DNA from: Cyanobacteria bacterium FACHB-DQ100
Lineage (GTDB): Bacteria; Cyanobacteriota; Cyanobacteriia; Leptolyngbyales; Leptolyngbyaceae
Length of the DNA: 64,000 nt
Direction of reading: 5' to 3'
Assembly (NCBI GenBank): GCA_014695195.1
Contig: JACJNW010000039.1
Coordinates: 282,132 to 346,131 of the forward strand
Every line of letters starts with the position of its first letter. Position 1 is the stretch's first letter. Below the pieces are notes generated by a model. The model ran no database searches. It worked only from the letters and a program-made list of their open reading frames with translations, and was not told the DNA's origin. Below are positions 37,577 to 46,420 of the stretch, piece by piece. Position numbers and translations under genes: made by a program.

Positions 37577-38896
37577 ATGACGCTTAATCATAATGAGTCG
37601 AATGCCAACCCAACAACGCTGAATCATCAGCCAGAATCAGGCTACCTAAGCTCGAACGCGGAAGGGCAAATGAATAATTTTTCGACCTCAGATAACTCAA
37701 ATCCATTTAATTCTGGTTTGTATCATAGTCAAACGATGGGACAGAACGCTGGGCTAAAGACAGTCCCTGATGCAAGGAGTGGTGATATTGTGCCTGGGAG
37801 CATTGCCAAAATTAAAGTAATTGGCGTGGGTGGCGGTGGCAGTAATGCAGTCAACCGCATGATCGCCAGTGATGTTCGGGGAGTCGAGTTCTGGTCGATC
37901 AATACCGATGCTCAGGCGCTGACTCAATCGTCTGGCTCGAAGCGGTTGCAGGTGGGTCAGAAGTTAACGCGCGGACTGGGTGCAGGCGGCAACCCAGCGA
38001 TCGGGCAAAAGGCGGCGGAAGAATCACGAGATGAGATTGCGGCAGCGCTCGAAGGCGCGGATTTGGTGTTTATTACCGCAGGCATGGGAGGCGGTACAGG
38101 CACCGGAGCCGCGCCGATCGTGGCGGAGGTTGCGAAAGAATTAGGGGCGCTGACGGTTGGCGTGGTGACGCGTCCGTTTACGTTTGAGGGTCGGCGGCGG
38201 ACGGGACAAGCCGAAGAAGGCGTGGCAGCGCTGCAAAGCCGAGTGGATACGCTTATTATTATTCCCAACGATAAGCTGCTGTCGGTGATTTCCGAGCAAA
38301 CTCCGGTGCAGGAAGCGTTCCGGACGGCGGATGATATCTTGCGTCAAGGGGTGCAAGGCATTTCGGATATCATCACGATTCCGGGGTTAGTGAACGTGGA
38401 CTTTGCGGATGTCCGGGCGGTGATGGCAGATGCGGGATCGGCGCTGATGGGAATCGGCATCGGTTCTGGTAAGTCGAGAGCGCGAGAAGCGGCAGTCGCA
38501 GCGATTTCTTCGCCATTGTTGGAAGCTTCGATCGATGGAGCGCGGGGCGTGGTGTTTAACATTACGGGCGGTTCTGATCTCACACTGCATGAAGTGAGCC
38601 AAGCTGCCGATACGATCTACGAAGCGGTTGATCCGAATGCCAATATTATTTTCGGTGCAGTGATTGATGAAGCCTTGCAGGGTGAAATTCGGATTACGGT
38701 GATTGCGACTGGGTTTACGCAAGACGTGCAGCCGCAAGCGACGACGACGAAGAGCGTTTCTGTGCCGCAACCGAAACCTCGACCAATTACGCCTCCACCG
38801 ATGGGTCAACCGCCTGCACCGGAGCCGACACAGCAAAAACCAGGAGGTCTGGATATTCCTGAGTTTCTGCGGACGAGACGCAAACCGCAGAAGTAG
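37577..38896 (+). CDS. ftsZ: Cell division GTPase FtsZ
   Basis: Tubulin-like GTPase forming the division ring. 439 residues from the ATG giving [14 protein letters not shown]; an in-frame ATG/GTG further upstream is not needed. It has a cyanobacterial N-terminal extension of about 65 residues rich in Asn and Ser, then [16 protein letters not shown], the tubulin signature [13 protein letters not shown], and the synergy loop ([23 protein letters not shown]). A proline-rich linker is followed by the conserved C-terminal peptide [15 protein letters not shown], which binds FtsA-like or ZipN partners. Confidence 0.97.
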   Translation: MTLNHNESNANPTTLNHQPESGYLSSNAEGQMNNFSTSDNSNPFNSGLYHSQTMGQNAGLKTVPDARSGDIVPGSIAKIKVIGVGGGGSNAVNRMIASDVRGVEFWSINTDAQALTQSSGSKRLQVGQKLTRGLGAGGNPAIGQKAAEESRDEIAAALEGADLVFITAGMGGGTGTGAAPIVAEVAKELGALTVGVVTRPFTFEGRRRTGQAEEGVAALQSRVDTLIIIPNDKLLSVISEQTPVQEAFRTADDILRQGVQGISDIITIPGLVNVDFADVRAVMADAGSALMGIGIGSGKSRAREAAVAAISSPLLEASIDGARGVVFNITGGSDLTLHEVSQAADTIYEAVDPNANIIFGAVIDEALQGEIRITVIATGFTQDVQPQATTTKSVSVPQPKPRPITPPPMGQPPAPEPTQQKPGGLDIPEFLRTRRKPQK

Positions 38897-39242
38897 GTGG
38901 AAGTTGGCTGCGTTCGGCGTGGCTAAATCCCCCGCGAGTGGCAAGGAGCTTTTATTGAAAATCAGCGATCGCGAGAACTAAAACAGCGATCGCGACCACT
39001 GAAATAGCCCTCCAGATCACTAAGATAGCTCTCCGGATCACTGGAATAGCGATCTCGAGGACTAAAACAGCTCTCCGGATCACTGGAATAGCGATCGCAA
39101 TCTCAGCTCTGGCACAGTGGGAGGCTTCTAGTTGTTCAAGTAAGTTCGATGAACTTCTTCGCTCTGTTTTTTACCCGCCCCAAATTCTATTCCGGGCGCG
39201 GTCGAACCGGAGCGAAGGAGTCCATCGAATTCACAGTAGTTT
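38897..39242. other. Convergent gap between ftsZ and moeA
   Basis: About 345 bases. Contains the 21-bp tandem repeat described separately and otherwise nothing recognisable. Two short open frames cross the repeat, but neither has a start codon. Confidence 0.6.
38967..39113. repeat. 21-bp tandem repeat, seven units
   Basis: Seven consecutive units of exactly 21 bases, ending AACAGC/AATAGC/GATAGC in the first six. Units 4 and 6 are identical (TCTCCGGATCACTGGAATAGC); units 1, 2 and 5 begin GATCGCGA or GATCTCGA and alternate with the TCTCCGG type; unit 7 is degenerate. Because the period is a multiple of three one frame on each strand is open through the array, but no start codon is available, so I treat it as a noncoding minisatellite with embedded HIP1-like sites. 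Confidence 0.85.
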
Positions 39243-40451
39243 TTAGCTCACTTTGAGAATTTGGATAGTTTCGCCTGGGGAAATGTGAGTTTGTCCGATC
39301 GACATTTTCCCCAGTGCATTCGTTCCTGCAAGATTGATCAAGTTTCCCGATAAGCGACTGCCACCCGCAGGAGTGAAATGCAATACACCGTCTGAGATCG
39401 ACACCGATCCCCATAGGTAAAACTCCCGTTTGCCGTCGGATTTGAGTTCTTGAGTGGCGATCGCGCTCAAGAATTCGGGCTTCCAGCCCTGCCCCAGTCC
39501 TGATAATTTCCGAATTGCAGGCTGAGCAAACCGCCAAAACGTCACTAACACTGAAGCCGGATTTCCGGGGAGTCCAAAATACAGCGTCGAATTCGGAAAT
39601 GTTGCAAAGGTCAGAGGTTTACCGGGCTTAACAGCGACGGAGCGAATCTGAATCGCTGCACCTAATTCTTCTAAAATGCGATCGACGTAATCGTAATCGC
39701 CCACAGAAACCCCACCCGAAGAAATGACGACATCCGCAGACTCAACCGCCGTAGCGATCGCGTTCTTCAATTCCGCTGGCTCATCACAAATAATTCCCAG
39801 CGAAATCACCTCTGCTCCCATTTCTGCAACGAGAGCTTCGAGCGCATATTGATTAGAATCGACAATTTGTCCGGGTTGGAGTGGTCGATCGGGAGTAACT
39901 AATTCGCTCCCCGTTGAAAGAATCGCCACCCGCAAACGGCGAAAAACTGGAACTTCTACACATTGCGCTGCTGCCAAAATCGCGATTTCAGGCGCTTTCA
40001 GAACAGCACCCGGAGAGAGTAGAGGATTTCCAGCCTGATAATATGAACCGCGATATCGGACGAACGATCCCTGAGTGGGAGGAGGCGTGAGAATCGAAAC
40101 GCGATCGCCCTGCCGCTGAGTGTTCTCCTGCATCACAACGGTATCTGCGCCCGCAGGCATCATCGATCCCGTGAGAATTCTTGCCGCTTGTCCAGGCTGT
40201 ATCGATTTCTGAGGTAGATAGCCTGCCGGGATCTCTTCAACGATCTCTAGAATAGCGGGCTGTTTCACATCCTCAAATCGCACTGCATAGCCATCCATCG
40301 CAGAATTATCCCAGTGGGGAAAGTCGAGGTTACTCGCGATCGGAGCCGCGAGAATGCGATTACGACACGCTGCTAACCCAACCCTTTCGATTTCTCCGAT
40401 CGCCTGAACTGACTCTAAAATCAGCGTTTCTGCTTCTACAACTGACAGCAT
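39243..40451 (-). CDS. moeA: Molybdopterin molybdotransferase MoeA
   Basis: Inserts molybdate into adenylated molybdopterin in molybdenum cofactor synthesis (needed for nitrate reductase). About 402 residues from MLSVVEAETLILES; a longer start at 40490 adds 13 residues that are not family-like. Hallmarks: DNSAMDGYAVRFEDV, PAGADTVVMQENT, VAILSTGSELV, DVVISSGGVSVGDYDYV and YFGLPGNPASVLVTF. Divergent from mtnA, with about 60 bases between. Confidence 0.95.
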   Translation of the reverse strand: MLSVVEAETLILESVQAIGEIERVGLAACRNRILAAPIASNLDFPHWDNSAMDGYAVRFEDVKQPAILEIVEEIPAGYLPQKSIQPGQAARILTGSMMPAGADTVVMQENTQRQGDRVSILTPPPTQGSFVRYRGSYYQAGNPLLSPGAVLKAPEIAILAAAQCVEVPVFRRLRVAILSTGSELVTPDRPLQPGQIVDSNQYALEALVAEMGAEVISLGIICDEPAELKNAIATAVESADVVISSGGVSVGDYDYVDRILEELGAAIQIRSVAVKPGKPLTFATFPNSTLYFGLPGNPASVLVTFWRFAQPAIRKLSGLGQGWKPEFLSAIATQELKSDGKREFYLWGSVSISDGVLHFTPAGGSRLSGNLINLAGTNALGKMSIGQTHISPGETIQILKVS

Positions 40452-40511
40452 AAATTCAATTCCAAATCCCGTTTCCGCTAAGATCAACAATACTCAACCG
40501 TAAAGCTAAAT

Positions 40512-41573
40512 ATGTCTCCGAGTCAGGTTTATCCCCAGGTTTATCCCGTAGTTTGGAACCACGATCGCGTCTTGCTGATCGATCAAACTCGTTTGCCCAG
40601 TGAATACACCACAGTAGAAATTTGTCGCTGTGACGAAATGGCTCAAGCGATCAAAACGATGATTGTGCGGGGTGCGCCTGCGATTGGGGTTGCTGCCGCT
40701 TATGGAATGTATCTGGGTGCGCGAGACATCGAAACCCCGAATCGAGAACAATTTTTAGCCCAACTCGAAACTATCGCTGCCCAACTCCGTGCGACTCGTC
40801 CAACGGCGGTGAATTTATTCTGGGCGATCGATCAGATGCTGAAAACGGCGCGGCAAACACTCGGATCGATTGAGTCTTTGAAAGAGGCGCTATTGTACGC
40901 AGCCAAGCAGATTCAGGAAGACGATTTAGCCACTTGTCGATCGATTGGCGATCACGGTCTAGCGGCTTTGCCCGCAACCCCTGAAAGACTGCGGCTTCTC
41001 ACACACTGCAATGCAGGCGCATTGGCAACCGCAGGGTATGGAACGGCTTTAGGTGTGGTGCGATCGGCATGGACAGCGAACCGTTTAGCACGAGTGTATG
41101 CCGATGAGACGCGCCCTCGCTTGCAAGGAGCCAAACTTACAGCTTGGGAATGCGCTCACGAAGGAATTCCGGTGACGCTAATTACCGATAATATGGCGGC
41201 TCACTGTATGCAGCGCGGCATGATTGATGCGGTTGTTGTGGGAGCCGATCGCATTGCGGCAAATGGAGATGCAGCCAATAAGATTGGGACTTACAGCGTG
41301 GCGCTGATTGCAAAAGCACACAACATTCCGTTCTTCGTTGCGGCTCCGGTTTCAACGATCGATTTCAGCATTGCGGATGGTACTCAAATTCCCATTGAAG
41401 AGCGCGATTCGTCTGAGATTTACCAAATCGGTGAAACGGTTATCTGTCCGCCTGGCATTGAGTTTTACAATCCTGCGTTTGATGTGACTCCGGCTGAGTT
41501 CATTACTGCTATCGTTACGGAATTCGGCGCATTTGCACCGGATCAACTTCAGGCCAAGTTGCGAGTTGCTTAG
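40512..41573 (+). CDS. mtnA: 5-methylthioribose-1-phosphate isomerase
   Basis: Methionine salvage isomerase converting methylthioribose-1-P to methylthioribulose-1-P. 353 residues of the eIF2B-like fold: [39 protein letters not shown] (catalytic Cys), [24 protein letters not shown] (catalytic Asp) and APVSTIDF. Standard length. Immediately upstream of tRNA-Ala by about 150 bases on the same strand. It is the last normal chromosomal gene before the island-like segment. Confidence 0.94.
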   Translation: MSPSQVYPQVYPVVWNHDRVLLIDQTRLPSEYTTVEICRCDEMAQAIKTMIVRGAPAIGVAAAYGMYLGARDIETPNREQFLAQLETIAAQLRATRPTAVNLFWAIDQMLKTARQTLGSIESLKEALLYAAKQIQEDDLATCRSIGDHGLAALPATPERLRLLTHCNAGALATAGYGTALGVVRSAWTANRLARVYADETRPRLQGAKLTAWECAHEGIPVTLITDNMAAHCMQRGMIDAVVVGADRIAANGDAANKIGTYSVALIAKAHNIPFFVAAPVSTIDFSIADGTQIPIEERDSSEIYQIGETVICPPGIEFYNPAFDVTPAEFITAIVTEFGAFAPDQLQAKLRVA

Positions 41574-41720
41574 GTACGATCGTATCTTTTGGCTTTGGGT
41601 CTTGCAGTTGGAGATCGCTATTAAAACAGTCTCTAATGCATACCCTTGCGCCTTCTAACAAAGTCGAAAAAACCGCATTGTTGCTGTTTGTCTAGACTAA
41701 GGTAGAATAAGTTAAAGACC

Positions 41721-41793
41721 GGGGCTATAGCGCAGTTGGTAGCGCGTCTCAATGGCATTGAGAAGGTCAGGGGTTCGACTCCCCTTAGCTCCA
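41721..41793 (+). tRNA. tRNA-Ala (anticodon GGC)
   Basis: Complete cloverleaf: acceptor GGGGCTA/TAGCTCC, D arm with AGTTGGTAGC, anticodon stem TCTCA/TGAGA around loop ATGGCAT (GGC anticodon, U33 and A37 in place), T arm AGGGG-TTCGACT-CCCCT, discriminator A. No encoded CCA. It reads the alanine codon GCC. Its last 47 bases are duplicated at 55814-55860, so it is the likely attachment site for an integrated segment. Confidence 0.97.
41747..41793 (+). repeat. Left 47-bp direct repeat (attL-like), tRNA-Ala 3' part
   Basis: From the first base of the anticodon stem to the discriminator base. Matches 55814-55860 at 46 of 47 positions in the same orientation; the sequence on either side differs. 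A crossover within the anticodon arm is typical of tyrosine-recombinase integration. Confidence 0.8.
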
Positions 41794-41929
41794 CTACCTG
41801 GAAATGTACGCTCGCACATTAAGTGTCGCAATTCGCAAATTAGCGTCGTTTTTAGACTAACTTGCAGGCTTCTGTCAATCTTCGAAAATTTATGTTGCTA
41901 AGTCTATAGCCATCCTAAGTGAGGCGTGA

Positions 41930-42670
41930 AAAAGAACCATACAGCTCAAGCTTGGCGAAATCAAACACTTGAAGATGAAGCACAAAATCAAACAACCACT
42001 TCACGATAGCAAACAATTTGCACAGCGGATAGCACTCCCGAATCCAGCGTTTGTCGTGTAACCACACATCCTCAATCGGGCTTTATCGCAGGTCGTTCAA
42101 TACAAATCGAAAGCAAGTGATGCGCCACTGTTCCTGTGGCAGGCCGTGATTGACTGCTTCGAGGAAGGTCTGAATTTGTGCAGAGCGATGATGCGTTGCT
42201 CCGTCCCATAGTCATGCCAATTGATTTCCCGGATACTGTTGCATCAGCAATGGCAACAACGCAATCGTCGAATCGGAGTTGCATTTGTCATAGGTTTGGA
42301 TGCAACACTGCCTCGTCGCGAGGTCGATTGCGCCATAGTAGGTCTGTTTGGTGCGAGTGTTCGAGATGGGCGCATCAAGGCGCTCACTAGTTTTGCCCCA
42401 CCGATAACCGCATAAGTCGGCCCACAACAGATGACACTCATTCTCAAACAGCACCATCAACCGCACTCAATTTCGCCCCGCTGCGTTTCGAGCCATGTCG
42501 CGATCTCAGTTTTTTTCTCCACCAGGTCAGGGTCGCGCTTCGGATTGCTCGGTTGCGTCTTTTTCTAGCGAATCCCGGCGGCATGAAACAACTCGTAATA
42601 GCTTTGCTTCAGACCAAGCACGGCACGATAGGTCATACATAGTGTCCCCAATGTTTCGCGTTTCATAACT
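41930..42670 (-). pseudogene. Decayed IS630-family transposase (left edge)
   Basis: On the minus strand, in pieces, I read an IS630-type DDE transposase: LGLKQSYYELFHAAGI, an in-frame stop, KKTQPSNPKRDPDLVEKKTE, a frameshift, FENECHLLWADLCGYRWGKT, QTYYGAIDLATRQ, another stop, LWDGATHHRSAQIQTFL, QWRITCFRFVLND, a further stop, then SPIEDVWLHDKRWI and VFDFAKLELYG. At least three stops plus a frameshift show it is inactive. The N-terminal DNA-binding part is missing. It lies about 140 bases from the tRNA. Confidence 0.85.
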
Positions 42671-42970
42671 CACTTAGGATTGCGGTATTTTGGCGTAACC
42701 AAAGTAATGAAAGGGAAATAAACGCTTTGGGACTCAGCAAAAACCCGTAGCTTAGTAATGAACCACAACCGAATTTTTACAGAAACTTTTCAGTAGCTGG
42801 CGATTCTTCATCAGATTTATAACCGTTTTTTCTTGCAGAGCGATTAAGGTTGATAGTAATAGATAATACTCAAATCCATAAAGCCGTGGTCTAGGTTAGG
42901 AGTTTCGAAAGACACACGATTCATCTATCAGAACCCGGTTTTGGCAACCAAGATACTTAGAACTTCACCT

Positions 42971-43729
42971 ATGTCTTCACTCGGAAAGTTATTTATCCCT
43001 GCTGCACTTGCTGCTGGCACAATCTTCTCAGCATTCGCTGTTCCTCTCGCGCTCTATGGATCTCAGCCTTTAGCTATTCAAATTAAAGAAGAGCGGGTGT
43101 TTGAGGGACCCTTCAGGGAGATTGCAAACTCTTATCTCGCCTTCGCTGGACTACTCAGCTTGGGTGCGAGTTTTACGACCTGTGCCGCGATCGCGTGGAA
43201 ATCTTCTGCTCGTCAAGTCAAAGAAGCCGAAGATCAGCTTTCTAAAGTCGAGCAGCAACTTAAACAAAAAGAAGCTCAGCTACAAGAGGCATTGATGTCT
43301 GATGCCTATCTCGCTGATTCGGCACTGAAACCTTTCCTTGATGAGGATATCCCTCTCAATGCTCCGCCTGCGACACCTCCAGCACACGCAAACGTGACCG
43401 CACCGACTCAGCCTGAGATCGTTGCTAAACCTACTCCAGTTTCAACTCAACTCCTGACGACTACGCTGCTTCATCCTGCTCAAGCCTTTCTATTTTCACG
43501 TCCCGTCACTCAAGCTGCCCCGATCAGCCATTCTCCTGTTGAAGCAGAGACGGTCGCCAAAATGCAGGATCTCCAAACCCAGCTTCAGCACATTATGTCT
43601 GAAATTGAAACGATTCAATCTACCCTCCACGTAAAGGCTCCTTCCTCGAATTCACCTCAGCCAACCTCGCTCAATCACTCAGCACAACGCTTTCAAGTCC
43701 TTGAGTCTACCTGGACAGTACACAGATAA
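42971..43729 (+). CDS. Two-transmembrane coiled-coil protein of unknown function
   Basis: About 252 residues. Two membrane helices near the N terminus (FIPAALAAGTIFSAFAVPLAL and LAFAGLLSLGASFTTCAAIAW) flank a short exposed loop, followed by a strong coiled coil (VKEAEDQLSKVEQQLKQKE, to about residue 105), a Pro/Thr-rich linker and a second coil (VAKMQDLQTQLQHIMSEIET). No family recognised. First gene of the island, upstream of the cellulose genes but separated from them by the opposing lipoprotein gene. The ATG at 42971 is preferred; a TTG start 10 codons earlier is possible. Confidence 0.7.
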   Translation: MSSLGKLFIPAALAAGTIFSAFAVPLALYGSQPLAIQIKEERVFEGPFREIANSYLAFAGLLSLGASFTTCAAIAWKSSARQVKEAEDQLSKVEQQLKQKEAQLQEALMSDAYLADSALKPFLDEDIPLNAPPATPPAHANVTAPTQPEIVAKPTPVSTQLLTTTLLHPAQAFLFSRPVTQAAPISHSPVEAETVAKMQDLQTQLQHIMSEIETIQSTLHVKAPSSNSPQPTSLNHSAQRFQVLESTWTVHR

Positions 43730-43735
43730 TCTGAA

Positions 43736-43767
43736 GACGCAACTCGGCGATTGTTCTGAGTTGCGTC
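43736..43767. terminator. Bidirectional terminator
   Basis: Ten-bp perfect arms (GACGCAACTC/GAGTTGCGTC), 12-base loop, in the 46-base gap between two convergent genes. Confidence 0.6.
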
Positions 43768-43775
43768 CTTTCGAT

Positions 43776-44459
43776 CTATCGCATCCACGCTTTTGTGGAC
43801 AATTCGGCATCTGTTTGCGGTTTCATTTTCGCTGTCGTGTTTATCGGTTGAACTGCCACTTTCACAACCGTTTGAGTAGGCTTTTCAGCAGCATCTACGG
43901 TTCTGCTCGGTGGCTCGATCGTCAAAAATTGCTCGGTCTGTAAGTAGATTTTTCCATCTGCTGTGAACTGCACGCTTGTTCCCTGATTGCTCATGGCAGT
44001 AGATTGCAGCTCGATCGAGTTCTCTGTTGGCTCTGTCACCGCTAAGAATCGGACTTGTTTCTCAGGCTGAGATTTGAGATTCAGAGATCGAGCAGTTTTT
44101 TGCCAAGCTTCTAATCGGTCTTGCTGAAGAAGGTTTAGCGAGGTTTGCCATTTTCCTTTCTCAACCTTGACTTCAGTCCGTGCCAGGATCGAATACGACT
44201 GTCCTGATTCCACTTGAGAACTCGGTTGTAAATTTCGGATTGCTTGAACGATCAATCGAGTCTGATCTGGCAAGTTAGCCTGACCCGTGACCTTGTAAAT
44301 ACCGGGATCACGAGTTGGCTCAACTTGCATCGACAGTTCTGTTTTAGTCGTTTGACCACTTCCAAAGAAGGGAATGGCAGTACAGCTTGTACAGAGCATC
44401 AGCAGTGAAATCAATGTGCTACTTGCACAGAGCCTAAGAAGTTTGCGGAAGCCTTTCAT
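43776..44459 (-). CDS. Putative lipoprotein of unknown function
   Basis: 227 residues from the ATG giving MKGFRKLLRLC. Lipoprotein signal (STLISLLMLCTSC, cleavage before the Cys), then a beta-rich body (IYKVTGQANLPDQTRLIVQAI, RTEVKVEKGKWQTSLNLLQ) that looks like a single Ig-like or transthyretin-like sandwich, and a low-complexity tail. No family recognised. Convergent with the coiled-coil gene and divergent from the cellulose operon; the intergenic region is 374 bases. Confidence 0.7.
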   Translation of the reverse strand: MKGFRKLLRLCASSTLISLLMLCTSCTAIPFFGSGQTTKTELSMQVEPTRDPGIYKVTGQANLPDQTRLIVQAIRNLQPSSQVESGQSYSILARTEVKVEKGKWQTSLNLLQQDRLEAWQKTARSLNLKSQPEKQVRFLAVTEPTENSIELQSTAMSNQGTSVQFTADGKIYLQTEQFLTIEPPSRTVDAAEKPTQTVVKVAVQPINTTAKMKPQTDAELSTKAWMR

Positions 44460-44833
44460 AGGGAATTCTCGTAGGGGATATGGTGAGCGCTCGCAAAATT
44501 GGACGCTCACTTTATTCATTCCCCCACCAGCGAGAGCGGTTCACATCTGAATGCCGAGAGCCAGTTTTACGGCTGACATAAACACATGTATCGTTTTTTA
44601 CTAATCAGGCTAAAAATATTAGTAATTGAAAATTCGAGGTTCGATTCGGATTTCTGCGGGAATCCTAAGCACGATGATTAATTTCGGTCGCAGTGCCCGG
44701 GGTCAATTTTTGATAAGCCCAAAATCTATGTAAAATTTATCACTTAAATCAAAGTGATATTTCTGGAATTCGGGCTTCGTCAATCTTGTTCTCGGCACTT
44801 TACGGAGTGTCTATCGAGCCATAACGGAGTGGT
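44460..44833 (+). promoter_or_regulatory. Upstream region of the cellulose operon
   Basis: About 374 bases. A candidate promoter TTGATA (44710-44715), 15-base spacer, TAAAAT (44731-44736) is followed by an inverted repeat ATCACTT-N6-AAGTGAT at 44739-44758, placed where a repressor would overlap the start site. The spacer is a little short. A cyclic di-GMP riboswitch core was looked for and not recognised. Confidence 0.4.
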
Positions 44834-46420
44834 ATGTCAGATATAGCCCGGTTCGCTAAATTCAGTTCTCTCCTGTCCTGCATTGTGATTTCCGCGATCG
44901 CAGTCCTATTCGCGGAAATCAACACAGGAAAACCTGCCCAAGCTAATCCTTCCGCGCAAACTCAAAGTTCTGCGGCTCAAATCGCTGCGATCTCACAACC
45001 CACTTTGCCGACCGTGGAACCGCAGTCGATGATTCAATCGGAAGCTGATCTGATTCAGCAGCTGTCCGGGCAGGCAACCTCCGTAAAGTCCGCTGCTGCT
45101 CAAACTCCAAGCTTTGCACCGCCGAGCAAAGGCTCATCGATCGTACTTCCCCCTCCTCCTCCTGCTGAGGAATCTGGGTCTCCATTAGTTGCATCTACCC
45201 TCTCTGCAACAGATGTTAAAGCTGGACTGCTCCCGGCTCAGCCGCGATCTGCAACTCCGGTTTCTGTCGTGAGGGGCATTCGGCCAACTGTGATGAAAGA
45301 ATTGATCGATCTTGAATCCGCACCAACCGAAATCGCGCTCAATCCCTCTCACAGTAAATCAGATCTGATGGCTCAATCCGGTCGCAATGCAGATTCCCTC
45401 ACTCGCAGTCGCCCATTTCTCCGCAGTACCGCGATTACTCCGCCAAATCTTACGTTGCAAGGTGTTTACTTGTATCAGGGCGATCAAACTTCAGCGCGTG
45501 CAAGACTGTTTGGAGTGTATCCGCTGACTCCAAATGCATTGGTCGGTGCGACGCTCGATCTAACAACAGGTAACGCCTTCACGGATACTCCAGACAATGG
45601 CTTCAATCTCACGGAACTTTACTTTGCAACTTCACCGCGTGACATTCCGAACTTGCGATTTGTGGTGGGTCAGATTGACTTAACTTCGTATTTCGATCGC
45701 AACAGTTTCGCCAAAGACGGAGCCTCTCAGTTCTTTAATCCGGTTTTCCAAACCAATCCTGCTCTGAGCGCAACTGGAATTGCTTCACGCCCAGGCGCAC
45801 TGGTGAATTTTAGTCTCACCGACAACATTGAAGCGAAAGCCGCAATTTTTTCTTCCTCTAGAAATCTCGGCGATTTTGCGCTAGATGGCTTTGCGGGTGA
45901 GTTGGGTGTCCGTTATGGCAATTTGATTGTACGTGGAACCTATGCCAGCGATCGCGATTCCGGCTCGAATAGTAGCTTCCAAGAGATCTTTCAAATTAGC
46001 CGAGGTGGAGGACAAATTGGAGTCCTCAAAGGCGATCGAGAACAAGCATATGGCGTGAATGCTGAATTGTTCATTCCCAGCTTAAAAATGGGAATTTTCG
46101 GGCGCTACGGACGCTATAACAATCTCGATTTAGACGAAGGTGCTGATACATTCAGCGGCGGCATCAGCTTTTTAGATCTATTCGCACCGGACGATCGCCT
46201 AGGGCTTGCCTACGGTCGTACTTTATCAAATGACCGACTGCGGCGACAAAGTGGTGCAAACCAACCTGATGTCTTGGAGTTGTACTATGACTTCCGGTTA
46301 CTGTCCAATCTGCGTCTTGGGTTCTCGATCCAAGGGCGCAACAACTTCTCTGAAACGATCGCTGGCATTCGCTTGAGAACAGACTTCGATGTTACTCCCA
46401 GAGGCAGACAAACTCAGTGA
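44834..46420 (+). CDS. Outer-membrane beta-barrel protein of the cellulose operon
   Basis: 528 residues with a signal peptide (SSLLSCIVISAIAVLFAEINTG, cleaved near AQA). A low-complexity Ala/Ser/Pro region to about residue 195 (with VLPPPPPAEESG) precedes about 330 residues of alternating amphipathic strands: LTLQGVYLYQGDQTSARARL, NLRFVVGQIDL, GELGVRYGNLIVRGTY, KMGIFGRYGRYNN, DVLELYYDF, NLRLGFSIQGR and a final IRLRTDFDV. That is a porin-like barrel without a recognisable OprB signature. It is translationally coupled (4-base overlap, GTGA) to the TPR gene. By position it is the outer-membrane exit channel, the role of the C-terminal barrel of BcsC. The function is inferred. Confidence 0.7.
   Translation: MSDIARFAKFSSLLSCIVISAIAVLFAEINTGKPAQANPSAQTQSSAAQIAAISQPTLPTVEPQSMIQSEADLIQQLSGQATSVKSAAAQTPSFAPPSKGSSIVLPPPPPAEESGSPLVASTLSATDVKAGLLPAQPRSATPVSVVRGIRPTVMKELIDLESAPTEIALNPSHSKSDLMAQSGRNADSLTRSRPFLRSTAITPPNLTLQGVYLYQGDQTSARARLFGVYPLTPNALVGATLDLTTGNAFTDTPDNGFNLTELYFATSPRDIPNLRFVVGQIDLTSYFDRNSFAKDGASQFFNPVFQTNPALSATGIASRPGALVNFSLTDNIEAKAAIFSSSRNLGDFALDGFAGELGVRYGNLIVRGTYASDRDSGSNSSFQEIFQISRGGGQIGVLKGDREQAYGVNAELFIPSLKMGIFGRYGRYNNLDLDEGADTFSGGISFLDLFAPDDRLGLAYGRTLSNDRLRRQSGANQPDVLELYYDFRLLSNLRLGFSIQGRNNFSETIAGIRLRTDFDVTPRGRQTQ

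Noticed and set aside
38966..39240. Open frames through the 21-bp repeats on both strands
   Set aside because: Neither has a start codon or ribosome site; openness follows from the period being a multiple of three.
44460..44833. Cyclic di-GMP riboswitch upstream of the cellulose operon
   Set aside because: The conserved core elements of type I or II riboswitches could not be found, although hairpins exist.
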